Assembly (NCBI GenBank): GCA_024645245.1 | Contig: JAHEBN010000021.1 | Coordinates: 1-36,769 of the forward strand | Direction of reading: 5' to 3' | DNA: 36,769 nucleotides | Source: Jiulongibacter sp. | GTDB lineage: Bacteria; Bacteroidota; Bacteroidia; Cytophagales; Spirosomataceae | Part shown: piece by piece, positions 25,181-33,016 of the stretch | Numbering within the stretch: position 1 is the first letter of the stretch | Layout of the letters: each line of letters starts with the position of its first letter | Translations under genes and position numbers: made by a program | Notes under the pieces: generated by a model | Told to the model about the DNA's origin: nothing | Databases searched by the model: none | What the model saw: only the letters and a program-made list of their open reading frames with translations

Positions 25181-25470
25181 ATTTAGATAATTTTCATAAA
25201 GCATTTGAGAATAAAGCACGGCTTGGTATCATGAGTGCCCTGATGGTTAATGATGCCCTGAGTTTTAATGATTTGAAAGAATTGCTTGAACTCACAGATG
25301 GAAATCTGGCTTCACACCTGAAAGCTTTGGAAAAATTTGAATTTATCGCAATTCATAAAGAATTTATTGATCGCAAACCAAACACAACTTACCAGACAAC
25401 AGCAGCTGGAAGAAAAGCTTTTGAAGAGCATTTAGCGGCTTTGGAAGAACTCATTAAAAATCTGTCATAA
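25177..25470 (+). CDS. Winged-helix transcriptional regulator (HTH_34/ArsR-like)
   Basis: 97 residues, a one-domain winged helix. ARLGIMSALMVNDALSFNDLKELLELTDGNLASHLKALEKFEFIAIHKEFIDRKPNTTYQ contains the helix-turn-helix (FNDLKELLELTDGNLASHLKAL) and a wing (RKPNTTYQTTAAGRKAFEEH), the pattern of the HTH_34 family, which in Bacteroidota often sits beside creD. No metal-binding cysteines or sensor domain are seen. It overlaps the preceding membrane-protein gene by 4 nt. Likely target: the two identical inverted repeats at 23533-23551 and 25496-25514, so it probably controls both its own operon and creD. Confidence 0.9.
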   Translation: MNLDNFHKAFENKARLGIMSALMVNDALSFNDLKELLELTDGNLASHLKALEKFEFIAIHKEFIDRKPNTTYQTTAAGRKAFEEHLAALEELIKNLS

Positions 25471-25495
25471 AAGAAGGATTATTTTTTTATCTAAT

Positions 25496-25514
25496 TACTT
25501 TGTATTTCAAAGTA
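25496..25514. promoter_or_regulatory. Operator-like inverted repeat before creD (copy 2)
   Basis: TACTTTG (25496-25502) and CAAAGTA (25508-25514) form the same perfect 7-bp inverted repeat with a 5-nt spacer (TATTT), followed by CTTTT as in copy 1; the 24-nt blocks differ at one position. It lies 25 nt after the HTH_34 stop and 24 nt before the creD ATG at 25539. Confidence 0.72.
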
Positions 25515-25538
25515 CTTTTAATAAAGTATACAGAAACA

Positions 25539-26876
25539 ATGAAAAACAAAAATCAAACACTCTTAAAAGCAGGCATAAATGGAATGCTCGTAATGGTCAT
25601 GTTAATTCCGACCATGTTGATTCAGGGATTAATACGAGAAAGGCTTAACAGAAAATCGGATGTAATGCAGGAGGTGAATCAGAAATGGGCAGGAAACCAA
25701 ACTATTTCAGGCCCACTAATTCGAATACCCTATTACAAGAGGCAGGAAATAACTGTGAAAAATACAAAAACAGGTAATTACAAAGAAACCCAACGGGTAT
25801 TAACAGAAATCTACTTAACTCCTAAAAACCTTAAAATTGAATCAGTGATTAAACCTGAAAACCGTAAAATAGGAATTTCTGAGGCCATCGTTTATCAATC
25901 AGAAAATAAAATTTCGGGCTCTTATGAAAATATTAAAACAGCTTTGGGAGATATACTCGAAGAAGACATTTTATGGAATAAAGCCGAACTCATAATCGGA
26001 ATTTCTGACCTCAGAGGTATTAAAAATTTAAAGCAATTCAAGCTTAAAAATAAAATTTACACTTTTGAAGGAAGTAAATCATTAAATCCGGTAATGGGCA
26101 ATGTGATTATTTCACAACTCAATTCCAATATAAACAGCAATGAATCTATTCCTTTTGAAATAGATTTAAATCTAAATGGATCGGAAACGCTGAATTATAT
26201 TCCGATAGGAGAATCCAATTCTTTTGTTGCCAGGTCTACCTGGCCTAATCCTAAATTTTCCGGGAATTTTCTTCCTGACTCAAGAAATATAAACGATTCC
26301 GGGTTTGTGGCAAACTGGAACATTTCGCACTTAAACCGCAATCTTCCCCAAAAATGGAACGAGGAAAATTTTCCATCATTTATTGATAGTACATTAGGCC
26401 TTTCCCTGCTAAACCCCAACGACAATTACCAAAAAACTGAAAGATCTTTAAAATATTCCATCCTCATCATTTCATTAACTTTTCTTGCATTTTTCTTTTT
26501 GGAAATGATTCTGAAAGAAAAAATACACCCTTTACAATATGCTTTAGTGGGTGCTGCACTTTGCATTTTTTATACCCTTTTACTTTCGTTTTCCGAAATT
26601 CTGATATTTAATTATTCGTATCTGATAAGTACCTTAATGACCTTATTATTAATAACCTTATATACCCGATCTCTTTTCAAAAACACCAGAATGGCCTACT
26701 GGATCGCAAGCATTTTAAGCGTACTCTATTTATTTATTTTCATCATCATACAGTTGGAAGATACGGCTTTACTTATTGGTAGCTTGGGTCTGTTCTTTAT
26801 TCTTTCTCTTACCATGTATGTTTCCCGAAAAATCAATTGGTATACAGATGAAAATTCGGATTTGATTAATAATTAA
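25539..26876 (+). CDS. creD: Cell envelope integrity protein CreD
   Basis: 445 residues from the ATG at 25539. The longest frame starts at a TTG at 25500 inside the operator-like repeat, so the ATG (MKNKNQTLLKAGINGMLVM) is preferred. One N-terminal membrane segment (about 13-32), a ~280-residue extracytoplasmic region with GPLIRIPYYKRQE and YIPIGESNSFVARSTWPNPKFSGNFLPDSR, then a C-terminal bundle of five or six helices containing KIHPLQYALVGAALCIFYTLLLSFSE, the CreD hallmark. In Gram-negatives CreD is linked to envelope integrity and beta-lactam or colicin responses; the mechanism is unknown. No creB/creC two-component pair is nearby; an HTH_34 regulator replaces it. Confidence 0.94.
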   Translation: MKNKNQTLLKAGINGMLVMVMLIPTMLIQGLIRERLNRKSDVMQEVNQKWAGNQTISGPLIRIPYYKRQEITVKNTKTGNYKETQRVLTEIYLTPKNLKIESVIKPENRKIGISEAIVYQSENKISGSYENIKTALGDILEEDILWNKAELIIGISDLRGIKNLKQFKLKNKIYTFEGSKSLNPVMGNVIISQLNSNINSNESIPFEIDLNLNGSETLNYIPIGESNSFVARSTWPNPKFSGNFLPDSRNINDSGFVANWNISHLNRNLPQKWNEENFPSFIDSTLGLSLLNPNDNYQKTERSLKYSILIISLTFLAFFFLEMILKEKIHPLQYALVGAALCIFYTLLLSFSEILIFNYSYLISTLMTLLLITLYTRSLFKNTRMAYWIASILSVLYLFIFIIIQLEDTALLIGSLGLFFILSLTMYVSRKINWYTDENSDLINN

Positions 26877-26894
26877 TGCTTTATAACAAAAACA

Positions 26895-26930
26895 GCTAAA
26901 GTGGCCGACTTAATTGAAGGCTACTTTAGC
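26895..26930. repeat. 12-bp hairpin between creD and the DUF2809 gene
   Basis: GCTAAAGTGGCC (26895-26906) and GGCTACTTTAGC (26919-26930) pair along 12 bp with one G-U, around a 12-nt loop. No T run follows on the plus strand; on the minus strand TGTTTTTG follows. It may be a partial terminator or mRNA-stabilising stem after creD. The longest frame of the next gene starts at a GTG inside this stem, which is why its ATG is placed at 26949. Confidence 0.6.
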
Positions 26931-26948
26931 GAATTGAAAATTACCCCA

Positions 26949-27302
26949 ATGGCTCTTAATAAAATATATTTGCTGCTATTCTTTCTACTAATTTTGGTAG
27001 AAACCCTAATAGCTATTTATCTCCACGATGGCATTATTCGTCCTTTTTTAGGAGATACGCTTGCCACAATTGCTTTGTACTTTTTGCTATGCTCTTTTTT
27101 GCCATTTTCTTCAAGATCCATGATTATACTTGCATTGCTTATTTCATTCGGAATTGAATTTTTACAATACATGCACTTTCTGGAATGGGCAGGCTGGCAA
27201 AATATACGGATCCTGCGTATTGTATTAGGTAGCTCTTCTGATTTTCGGGATTTATTGGCTTATTCACTTGGTGCAATTCTAGTTTACTTTTTCGAAAAAT
27301 GA
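26949..27302 (+). CDS. DUF2809 membrane protein
   Basis: 117 residues from the ATG at 26949; the open frame extends to a GTG at 26901, but that codon lies inside the hairpin at 26895-26930. Four hydrophobic segments with HDGIIRPFLGDTLATIALYFLLCSFLP, then ALLISFGIEFLQYMHFLEWAGWQ and RIVLGSSSDFRDLLAYSLGAILVYF, matching the small four-helix DUF2809 (VanZ-like) pattern. Function unknown. Its stop overlaps the MpaB gene start by 4 nt (ATGA), so the two are translationally coupled. Confidence 0.85.
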   Translation: MALNKIYLLLFFLLILVETLIAIYLHDGIIRPFLGDTLATIALYFLLCSFLPFSSRSMIILALLISFGIEFLQYMHFLEWAGWQNIRILRIVLGSSSDFRDLLAYSLGAILVYFFEK

Positions 27303-28075
27303 AAACCAACGAACCTTACTTTGTAAACGAAAATTCGATTGTAAGAAAAATATGGGGTAGCTCAGATACTTTGCTCTTTATTTTTGGCGGTGCTTCGGCC
27401 GAATTCGCATTAAATAAAGCGGTTGATTGGCTGTATTTTACAGGTAAATTGCCTAATGACCCCTTGGGCAGACTGTTTTCAACCATGGAATATGCCCGCG
27501 TAATCATTTTTTCTGATCAAAAAACGGCGATAACTGCTATACATCGCATCGGTAAAATTCATGAAGATGTAGAAAGTGCCCAAGGAAAATCCATACCTGA
27601 TTGGGCATATCGCGATGTGCTTTATATGCTTATTTACTATTCCATTGCTTCTTTTGAGCTATTAAACAGGAAAATGAGCCGTGTAGAAAAAGTGGAAGTT
27701 TTCGATGTTTTTATGCAGGTTGGTAAATTAATGGATCTCAAAAGTCTTCCTGAAAATTACGACTTATGGCTGGTTGATCGGGACCTGCATTTACATGAAA
27801 ATTTAGCTGAAAGTAATTTTTCACAGGATTTATACCGGCAATACAGAAAGTATTTGGGTATGTTTAGATATACTATTTTATTGGAAGGTCAAAAACTTTT
27901 GGTACCGCAAAAAGTCAGACTTTTATTAAGAATGACAAATGTGTCTTTTTTAAAACCAGAGCTAAAAATTTATAAATTATGCAGAAAAACCAGAATTGGC
28001 ATTTTCTTTAAAACCGTACTTCTGCCCGAAGCCTATAAAGCCCGAATATTGGCTCTCGATATTTATGAAAAATAG
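27299..28075 (+). CDS. Oxygenase MpaB family protein (DUF2236)
   Basis: 258 residues, all-alpha. The N-terminus VRKIWGSSDTLLFIFGGASAEFALN, GRLFSTMEYARVIIFSD, and the block ITAIHRIGKIHEDVESAQGKSIPDWAYRDVLYMLIYYSIASFELL are diagnostic of the DUF2236/MpaB family, whose better known members (latex-clearing protein, fungal MpaB) are haem-b oxygenases that cleave C-C double bonds. A conserved His in AIHRIGKIHEDVE is a plausible haem ligand. It is coupled by a 4-nt overlap to the DUF2809 membrane protein, suggesting joint action at the membrane; substrate unknown. Confidence 0.88.
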   Translation: MKTNEPYFVNENSIVRKIWGSSDTLLFIFGGASAEFALNKAVDWLYFTGKLPNDPLGRLFSTMEYARVIIFSDQKTAITAIHRIGKIHEDVESAQGKSIPDWAYRDVLYMLIYYSIASFELLNRKMSRVEKVEVFDVFMQVGKLMDLKSLPENYDLWLVDRDLHLHENLAESNFSQDLYRQYRKYLGMFRYTILLEGQKLLVPQKVRLLLRMTNVSFLKPELKIYKLCRKTRIGIFFKTVLLPEAYKARILALDIYEK

Positions 28076-28128
28076 ATTCTTTTAATCGCTCCATTCTCTG
28101 AATATTTAATTCCTAATTTTTGTTTACT

Positions 28129-28136
28129 TACCTTTG
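28129..28136 (+). promoter_or_regulatory. -7-like element before the PurM-like gene
   Basis: TACCTTTG matches TAnnTTTG and ends 26 nt before the ATG at 28163. No -33 TTG lies at the usual spacing, so support is partial. Confidence 0.4.
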
Positions 28137-28162
28137 CCCACTGAATCTATATACCCATTACC

Positions 28163-29335
28163 ATGTCTGATCGCTATATGCAGCGGGGTGTTTCGGCCTC
28201 GAAAGAAGATGTCCACAAAGCCATAGAAAAACTGGATAAAGGCCTTTTCCCAAAAGCATTTTGTAAAATTTCACCTGATATTTTAGGTGGCGATCCCGAG
28301 TATTGCAACATCATGCATGCAGATGGTGCAGGCACTAAGACCTCGCTGGCATATCTGTATTGGAAAGAAACCGGCGATTTAAGTGTATGGAAAGGCATTG
28401 CACAAGATAGTATTATAATGAATACCGACGACCTGCTTTGCGTGGGTTGTACGGGTCCCATTTTGATGTCGTCTTCCATAGATCGAAATAAAAATAAAAT
28501 TCCGGGTGAAGTTATTGGTGAACTAATTAACGGCTCAGAAGAAGTGCTGGAAATGCTTCGTGAGAATGGGGTGGAAATCTACAGCACCGGTGGTGAAACT
28601 GCCGATGTAGGCGATTTGGTACGTACTATTACTGTGAATACAACAGTAATCGGCCGGATGAAAAGAGCCGACGTAATCTCCAATGATAATATTCAAGATG
28701 GCGATGTAATTGTGGGTCTGGCTTCTTACGGAAAAGCCAGCTACGAAACCGAATACAATGGCGGCATGGGCAGCAACGGACTTACTTCTGCACGCCACGA
28801 TGTGTTGGATAATAAATACGCCGAGAAATACAGGGAAAGCTATGATCCTGAAATTCACAGCTCCTTAGTATACTCCGGCAATAAACTGTTAACCGATAAA
28901 ATAGATATCGGAAATGGGGAAAAAGTAACCGCGGGTAAATTGATTCTCTCCCCTACCCGCACCTACGCACCGGTGGCCAAACAAATATTGGAGCAGTTGA
29001 AAGGGAAAATTCATGGCATGGTGCATTGTAGCGGCGGTGCACAAACCAAGGTCCTTCATTTTGTTGACAATGTGCATGTTATAAAAGATAATCTTTTCCC
29101 TATACCTCCTCTTTTCAAATTGATACAAGAGCAAAGCAGTACATCTTGGTCCGAAATGTATAAGGTTTTTAATATGGGGCATCGCCTTGAAATTTACCTT
29201 TCAGCCGAAAATGCAGCGAAAGTAATTGAAATAGCGAATTCGTTTCAAATAGATGCCCGTATAGTAGGCAAAGTGGAAAAATGGGAAGGTAAAAAACTAA
29301 CCATCGATTCCGAATTTGGTACATTTCAATATTGA
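28163..29335 (+). CDS. purM: Phosphoribosylformylglycinamidine cyclo-ligase (AIR synthase, PurM-like)
   Basis: 390 residues, longer than the ~345-residue classical PurM but usual for the Bacteroidota form. It converts formylglycinamidine ribotide to aminoimidazole ribotide with ATP in purine synthesis. N-terminal MSDRYMQRGVSASKEDV, IMHADGAGTKTSLAYLYWKETGD (the DG-GTK phosphate/ATP region), AQDSIIMNTDDLLCVGCTGP (D-V-MNTDD pattern) and GVEIYSTGGETADVGDLV (GGETA) are all clear. The C-terminal domain has ILSPTRTYAPVAKQIL and MVHCSGGAQTKVLHFVDN (in place of the usual HITGGG). A single gene by spacing; the altered glycine motif means a lineage-specific PurM or an AIR-synthase-related enzyme remains possible. 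Confidence 0.85.
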   Translation: MSDRYMQRGVSASKEDVHKAIEKLDKGLFPKAFCKISPDILGGDPEYCNIMHADGAGTKTSLAYLYWKETGDLSVWKGIAQDSIIMNTDDLLCVGCTGPILMSSSIDRNKNKIPGEVIGELINGSEEVLEMLRENGVEIYSTGGETADVGDLVRTITVNTTVIGRMKRADVISNDNIQDGDVIVGLASYGKASYETEYNGGMGSNGLTSARHDVLDNKYAEKYRESYDPEIHSSLVYSGNKLLTDKIDIGNGEKVTAGKLILSPTRTYAPVAKQILEQLKGKIHGMVHCSGGAQTKVLHFVDNVHVIKDNLFPIPPLFKLIQEQSSTSWSEMYKVFNMGHRLEIYLSAENAAKVIEIANSFQIDARIVGKVEKWEGKKLTIDSEFGTFQY

Positions 29336-29484
29336 TCCCTGATTTTACCCAAAAATGGGGAATTATTTCACCAAAACTTAACGGTCAACTGGATATATCA
29401 GACTCCTCCAAACTAAAACCAAAAAATGGAAATTTTTATTCTAAAAAATTTATAATCAACGCAATATAAAATTTTAAAATCCAT

Positions 29485-29492
29485 TATATTTG
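29485..29492 (+). promoter_or_regulatory. Possible -7 element for the DUF1800 operon
   Basis: TATATTTG fits TAnnTTTG, with transcription predicted near 29500 and a leader of about 130 nt before the ATG at 29628. No clear -33 TTG is seen. It is the only such match in the 292-nt gap before the operon. Confidence 0.35.
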
Positions 29493-29627
29493 GCTTAAAA
29501 TCATTTACAACGGAGCTTTCCTAAACATTCTGCTTGTAATTATAAACAAAAAATCCGCAATTGTTCATAAAGGAACAGTATTTGCATTACGTGCTTAAAG
29601 TCTTACCTATAAACCTAAAAATACCGG

Positions 29628-31505
29628 ATGAAGAAAATCTACATTTTTTGCATTTTCTATGGCATCTCCTTAATTTCAAAGGCTCAGGTTGCAGAAAAAT
29701 TTGGCCAGGGAAACATTGGAAGCATCACAGTCACGGCCAGCACAAATGCATCCAAAGGAATAAATACTTTACTCCGCGACGGTTACTTACCGAACTTAAA
29801 TTCTGCTTCAAGATTTCTTTCTCAAGCAACTTTAGGAGCAAATATGTCTCAGATCCAGCAGGTGGCCGACCAGGGAATTGAGAAATGGCTGGATGACCAA
29901 CTGAACATGCCCAATACTTTTAGCACCGAAAGTTTTATTCGCACTCTGCACCAAAGAATAGTAGACTCATTGAATTTAACAGGTCCGGTGGAGCCCTATA
30001 CTATTTACAATGTAAACCTGAGTGATTGGCATTTTGATATTGCCTGGTTTCAAGGCAGTATGACTGCCCCGGATTTACTGCGGTGGCGGGTGGCTCTTGC
30101 ACTTAGTGAAATATTTGTAACCTCGCGGATTTCAGGATTTGGAAATAACCCGTATGCGATGTCAGATTATTACGATATCCTCTTGAAAAATGCTTTTGGA
30201 AACTACCGTTCTATGCTCGACAGCATAACTTACAGCCCCGCTATGGCTGTATACCTTACTTACATGAATAACCATGCCACAGCCACCGTTAATGGAAACC
30301 TGGTATTTCCTGATGAAAACTACGCCCGTGAAATCATGCAACTCTTTTCAATAGGATTGTATAAATTAAATATTGACGGAACAGAACAGAAAGACGGACA
30401 GGGCAATTCAATACCTACCTATAATAATAACGACATAGCAGGACTTGCAAAAGTTTTTACTGGCCTAAGTTGGCACGATGCCGAATACCTTGGAGATCGT
30501 GAAAATCACGAACAGGATTATACCAAAAGACTGAAATTCTTCCCTTTGGATAGTAGCGATGCCAAGATACGTTGGTGGAAAACTAACCCGACCATAACAA
30601 ATGGCCATGAACCCGGGGGAAAAACATTTTTGGGAACTACTATAGGGCAAGGTCGCACGGTACAACAAGGCGAGGCAGACATTCAGGATGCTTTAAATGT
30701 AATATTTAATCACCAGAATGTAGGCCCATTTATAGCCAGAAGGCTCATTCAAAGGCTGGTAAGCTCTAACCCTTCCCCAGCTTTTATTTCAAGAGTTGCC
30801 AGTAAATTTAATAATAATGGGTCGGGAGTGCGTGGTGATTTGAAAGCTGTTATAAAAGCTATTTTATTAGATCCTGAAGCTCGACAATGCCATGGCCCTG
30901 AAGAAACAAGCACCGGAATGTTACGGGAACCATTTGTAAGGTACACAAACCTGGTGAAAGGCCTTAATCTAGTTTCTACCAATGGTACCTACCGAAATGT
31001 AATGAATGAGATTTATGATAATGCCGAACAGCGACCTCTGAACTCACCTACTGTTTTTAACTTTTTCCAGCCTGATTACATTCCGGATGGGGACCTAAAA
31101 AATGCAGGAAAATTTGGTCCGGAATTTCAACTACTTAATTCACAAACACTTACAGGTTATTTTAATGCCTTAAATGAATGGCTAATTAATAATGATCCGA
31201 TTGATTATTATGGATATTTTGGAAATGAAACTTACAAAGAAGCGGAAGAACCCAGATTTGATCTAACCGCAGATTTTCCTATTTGCAGCAATAAAAATCT
31301 TCCTCAATTGCTCGACAAGTATAATCTGATATTAGCACATGGAAGTCTTTCACAGCAAAGTTTGAATAATATAAAATATGCCATTGAAAACATGCCATAC
31401 CGGATTGATAATATGGGAGTTCCAAATCAGGATGATATGCTCAGAAGAATCCGGATTGCGATCTTTTTAATAATGGCTTCACCTGACTACCTTATAAACC
31501 GATGA
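29628..31505 (+). CDS. Secreted DUF1800 family protein
   Basis: 625 residues. A signal peptide (MKKIYIFCIFYGISLISKAQ) fits an exported protein and supports the ATG. DUF1800 landmarks in order: ASRFLSQATLGANMSQIQQVADQGIEKWLDDQLNMP (about 60-95), WRVALALSEIFVTS, NYAREIMQLFSIGLYKLNIDG (about 230-250), DIAGLAKVFTGLSWHD, VGPFIARRLIQRLVSSNPSPAFISRVA (about 367-393), LKAVIKAILLDPEAR and MLREPFVRYTNLVKGL. The family has no assigned activity and almost always sits next to a DUF1501 gene, as here (4-nt ATGA overlap). First gene of a four-gene operon of surface proteins. Confidence 0.93.
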   Translation: MKKIYIFCIFYGISLISKAQVAEKFGQGNIGSITVTASTNASKGINTLLRDGYLPNLNSASRFLSQATLGANMSQIQQVADQGIEKWLDDQLNMPNTFSTESFIRTLHQRIVDSLNLTGPVEPYTIYNVNLSDWHFDIAWFQGSMTAPDLLRWRVALALSEIFVTSRISGFGNNPYAMSDYYDILLKNAFGNYRSMLDSITYSPAMAVYLTYMNNHATATVNGNLVFPDENYAREIMQLFSIGLYKLNIDGTEQKDGQGNSIPTYNNNDIAGLAKVFTGLSWHDAEYLGDRENHEQDYTKRLKFFPLDSSDAKIRWWKTNPTITNGHEPGGKTFLGTTIGQGRTVQQGEADIQDALNVIFNHQNVGPFIARRLIQRLVSSNPSPAFISRVASKFNNNGSGVRGDLKAVIKAILLDPEARQCHGPEETSTGMLREPFVRYTNLVKGLNLVSTNGTYRNVMNEIYDNAEQRPLNSPTVFNFFQPDYIPDGDLKNAGKFGPEFQLLNSQTLTGYFNALNEWLINNDPIDYYGYFGNETYKEAEEPRFDLTADFPICSNKNLPQLLDKYNLILAHGSLSQQSLNNIKYAIENMPYRIDNMGVPNQDDMLRRIRIAIFLIMASPDYLINR

Positions 31506-33013
31506 ACAGACGAAATTTTCTGAAAACTGCCGGATGTGGAGCCATGAGCTCGGCAACTATGCTCAATACTATTGTTAACCTGGGTGCAATAAAAGGTGCC
31601 TTGGCAAATACACATTTTGCCGATACCCAAACTGAAGATTACAAGGCTCTGGTATGTGTAGTTTTAAGTGGAGGAATCGATTCTTACAATCTGCTGATTC
31701 CTCGTGGCACCACCGTTGGAGGTGATAATGGTTATAATGATTATATGGCCATGCGAACCGACCTCGGCATTAATAATGTAAACAATTTATTGGCCCTAAA
31801 TAATCCGCAATTGGTTGGCATCCGTGGGAAATCAAGTGCGTATTCCTCGTTTGGCTTACATCCCATGATGAGTGGAATGCAAACCCTATTTAACTCGGGT
31901 AAACTGGCCATGATGGCCAACATTGGAACACTGGTAGAGCCAATAATTGACGCCAATGATTTTGAAAACGGTAACAAAAAAATACCACAAGGTATCTATT
32001 CACACTCAGACCAGTTAATGCAATGGCAAACCTCTGTACCACAAAGCAGAGATGCGGTAGGCTTTGGTGGTCGACTGGCCGATTTGCTGCATGCCACCAA
32101 TACCAATCAGCAAATTTCAATGAATATTTCACTAGATGGAAAAAACCTTTTTCAAAGAGGAAACGATCTCGCCGAATATTCCATTCGAAATGATATCAAT
32201 GCAAACAATGTGGGGATTGAGGCTCTACCAAGTTGGTGGAGTAGCTCCGGATATATGACCGAATTACGTAATAATGCAGTAGATAGTCTGGTATCTCAAA
32301 CTTATGCTAATCTTTTGCAAAAGACCTATTCGGCAACTGCTAAAACTTCTATCGCATCTTTTGAAATATTTAAAGAAGCATTAAAAAAAGTGCCGTCTTT
32401 CACAACACCGTTCCCGACGACGCGGCTGGCGGATGACCTTAAGGCTGTTGCCAAAGTGATGAGTGTCCGTAACGATTTAGGTGCCAAAAGACAGATTTTT
32501 CTGGTAAATATTGGTGGCTGGGATATGCACGATAATCTTTTAAATGGTTTGAATTCCCTTTTACCTCAGGTTAGTCAGGCATTGAAAGCTTTTTATGATT
32601 TAACAGTAGAATTAGGGATTTCAGATAAGGTAACCACCTTCACTATTTCTGATTTTGCCCGTACCATTACTTCAAACGGACAAGGTTCTGATCATGCCTG
32701 GGGAGGCAATATGATGGTAATGGGTGGTGCTGTGAATGGTGGTAAAATTTATGGTGCTTTTCCCAAGATGGATATTTTTAACAATCCTCAGAATGTGTCA
32801 TTCCGGGGTAATTTTATTCCATCTGTTTCTACCGATGAGCTTTATGCCGAGCTGGCACTTTGGTACGGGGTAAGCCCCAGCGACTTATGCTACGCATTAC
32901 CTAATTTAGGTAATTTTTATAGTTATTCGGCAGGAAACTATCCACTTGGACTTATGAATATGTCGGGAGGAGTTTCCAATGTAGATCGACCACAAAATTG
33001 TTTGATTTATTAA
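31502..33013 (+). CDS. DUF1501 family protein with twin-arginine-like leader
   Basis: 503 residues. MNRRNFLKTAGCGAMSSATML is a Tat-type leader (RRNFLK). Family motifs: VCVVLSGGIDSYNLLIPRG (the GG-D-YN-L-P block), FGLHPMMSGMQTLFNSGKLAMMANIGTLV, YSHSDQLMQWQTSVP, FLVNIGGWDMHDNLL, and TFTISDFARTITSNGQGSDHAWGGNMMVMGGAVNGGKIYG near the C-terminus. The last block, with Asp-His followed by WGG, resembles metal-site regions of the alkaline phosphatase/sulfatase superfamily, to which I recall DUF1501 being linked; no activity is established. Starts 4 nt inside the DUF1800 gene and ends 3 nt before the PA14 gene. Tat export implies it folds, perhaps with a cofactor, before crossing the membrane. Confidence 0.93.
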   Translation: MNRRNFLKTAGCGAMSSATMLNTIVNLGAIKGALANTHFADTQTEDYKALVCVVLSGGIDSYNLLIPRGTTVGGDNGYNDYMAMRTDLGINNVNNLLALNNPQLVGIRGKSSAYSSFGLHPMMSGMQTLFNSGKLAMMANIGTLVEPIIDANDFENGNKKIPQGIYSHSDQLMQWQTSVPQSRDAVGFGGRLADLLHATNTNQQISMNISLDGKNLFQRGNDLAEYSIRNDINANNVGIEALPSWWSSSGYMTELRNNAVDSLVSQTYANLLQKTYSATAKTSIASFEIFKEALKKVPSFTTPFPTTRLADDLKAVAKVMSVRNDLGAKRQIFLVNIGGWDMHDNLLNGLNSLLPQVSQALKAFYDLTVELGISDKVTTFTISDFARTITSNGQGSDHAWGGNMMVMGGAVNGGKIYGAFPKMDIFNNPQNVSFRGNFIPSVSTDELYAELALWYGVSPSDLCYALPNLGNFYSYSAGNYPLGLMNMSGGVSNVDRPQNCLIY

Positions 33014-33016
33014 GCT

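Noticed and set aside
29416-29451. AAATTTTT...AAAAAATTT inverted repeat after the PurM-like gene
   Set aside because: Pure A/T arms in an AT-rich gap; expected by chance and not a stable stem.
29561-29881. 106-codon open frame overlapping the start of the DUF1800 gene
   Set aside because: Reads as low-quality composition in a different frame; the DUF1800 frame has a signal peptide and family motifs over the same DNA.
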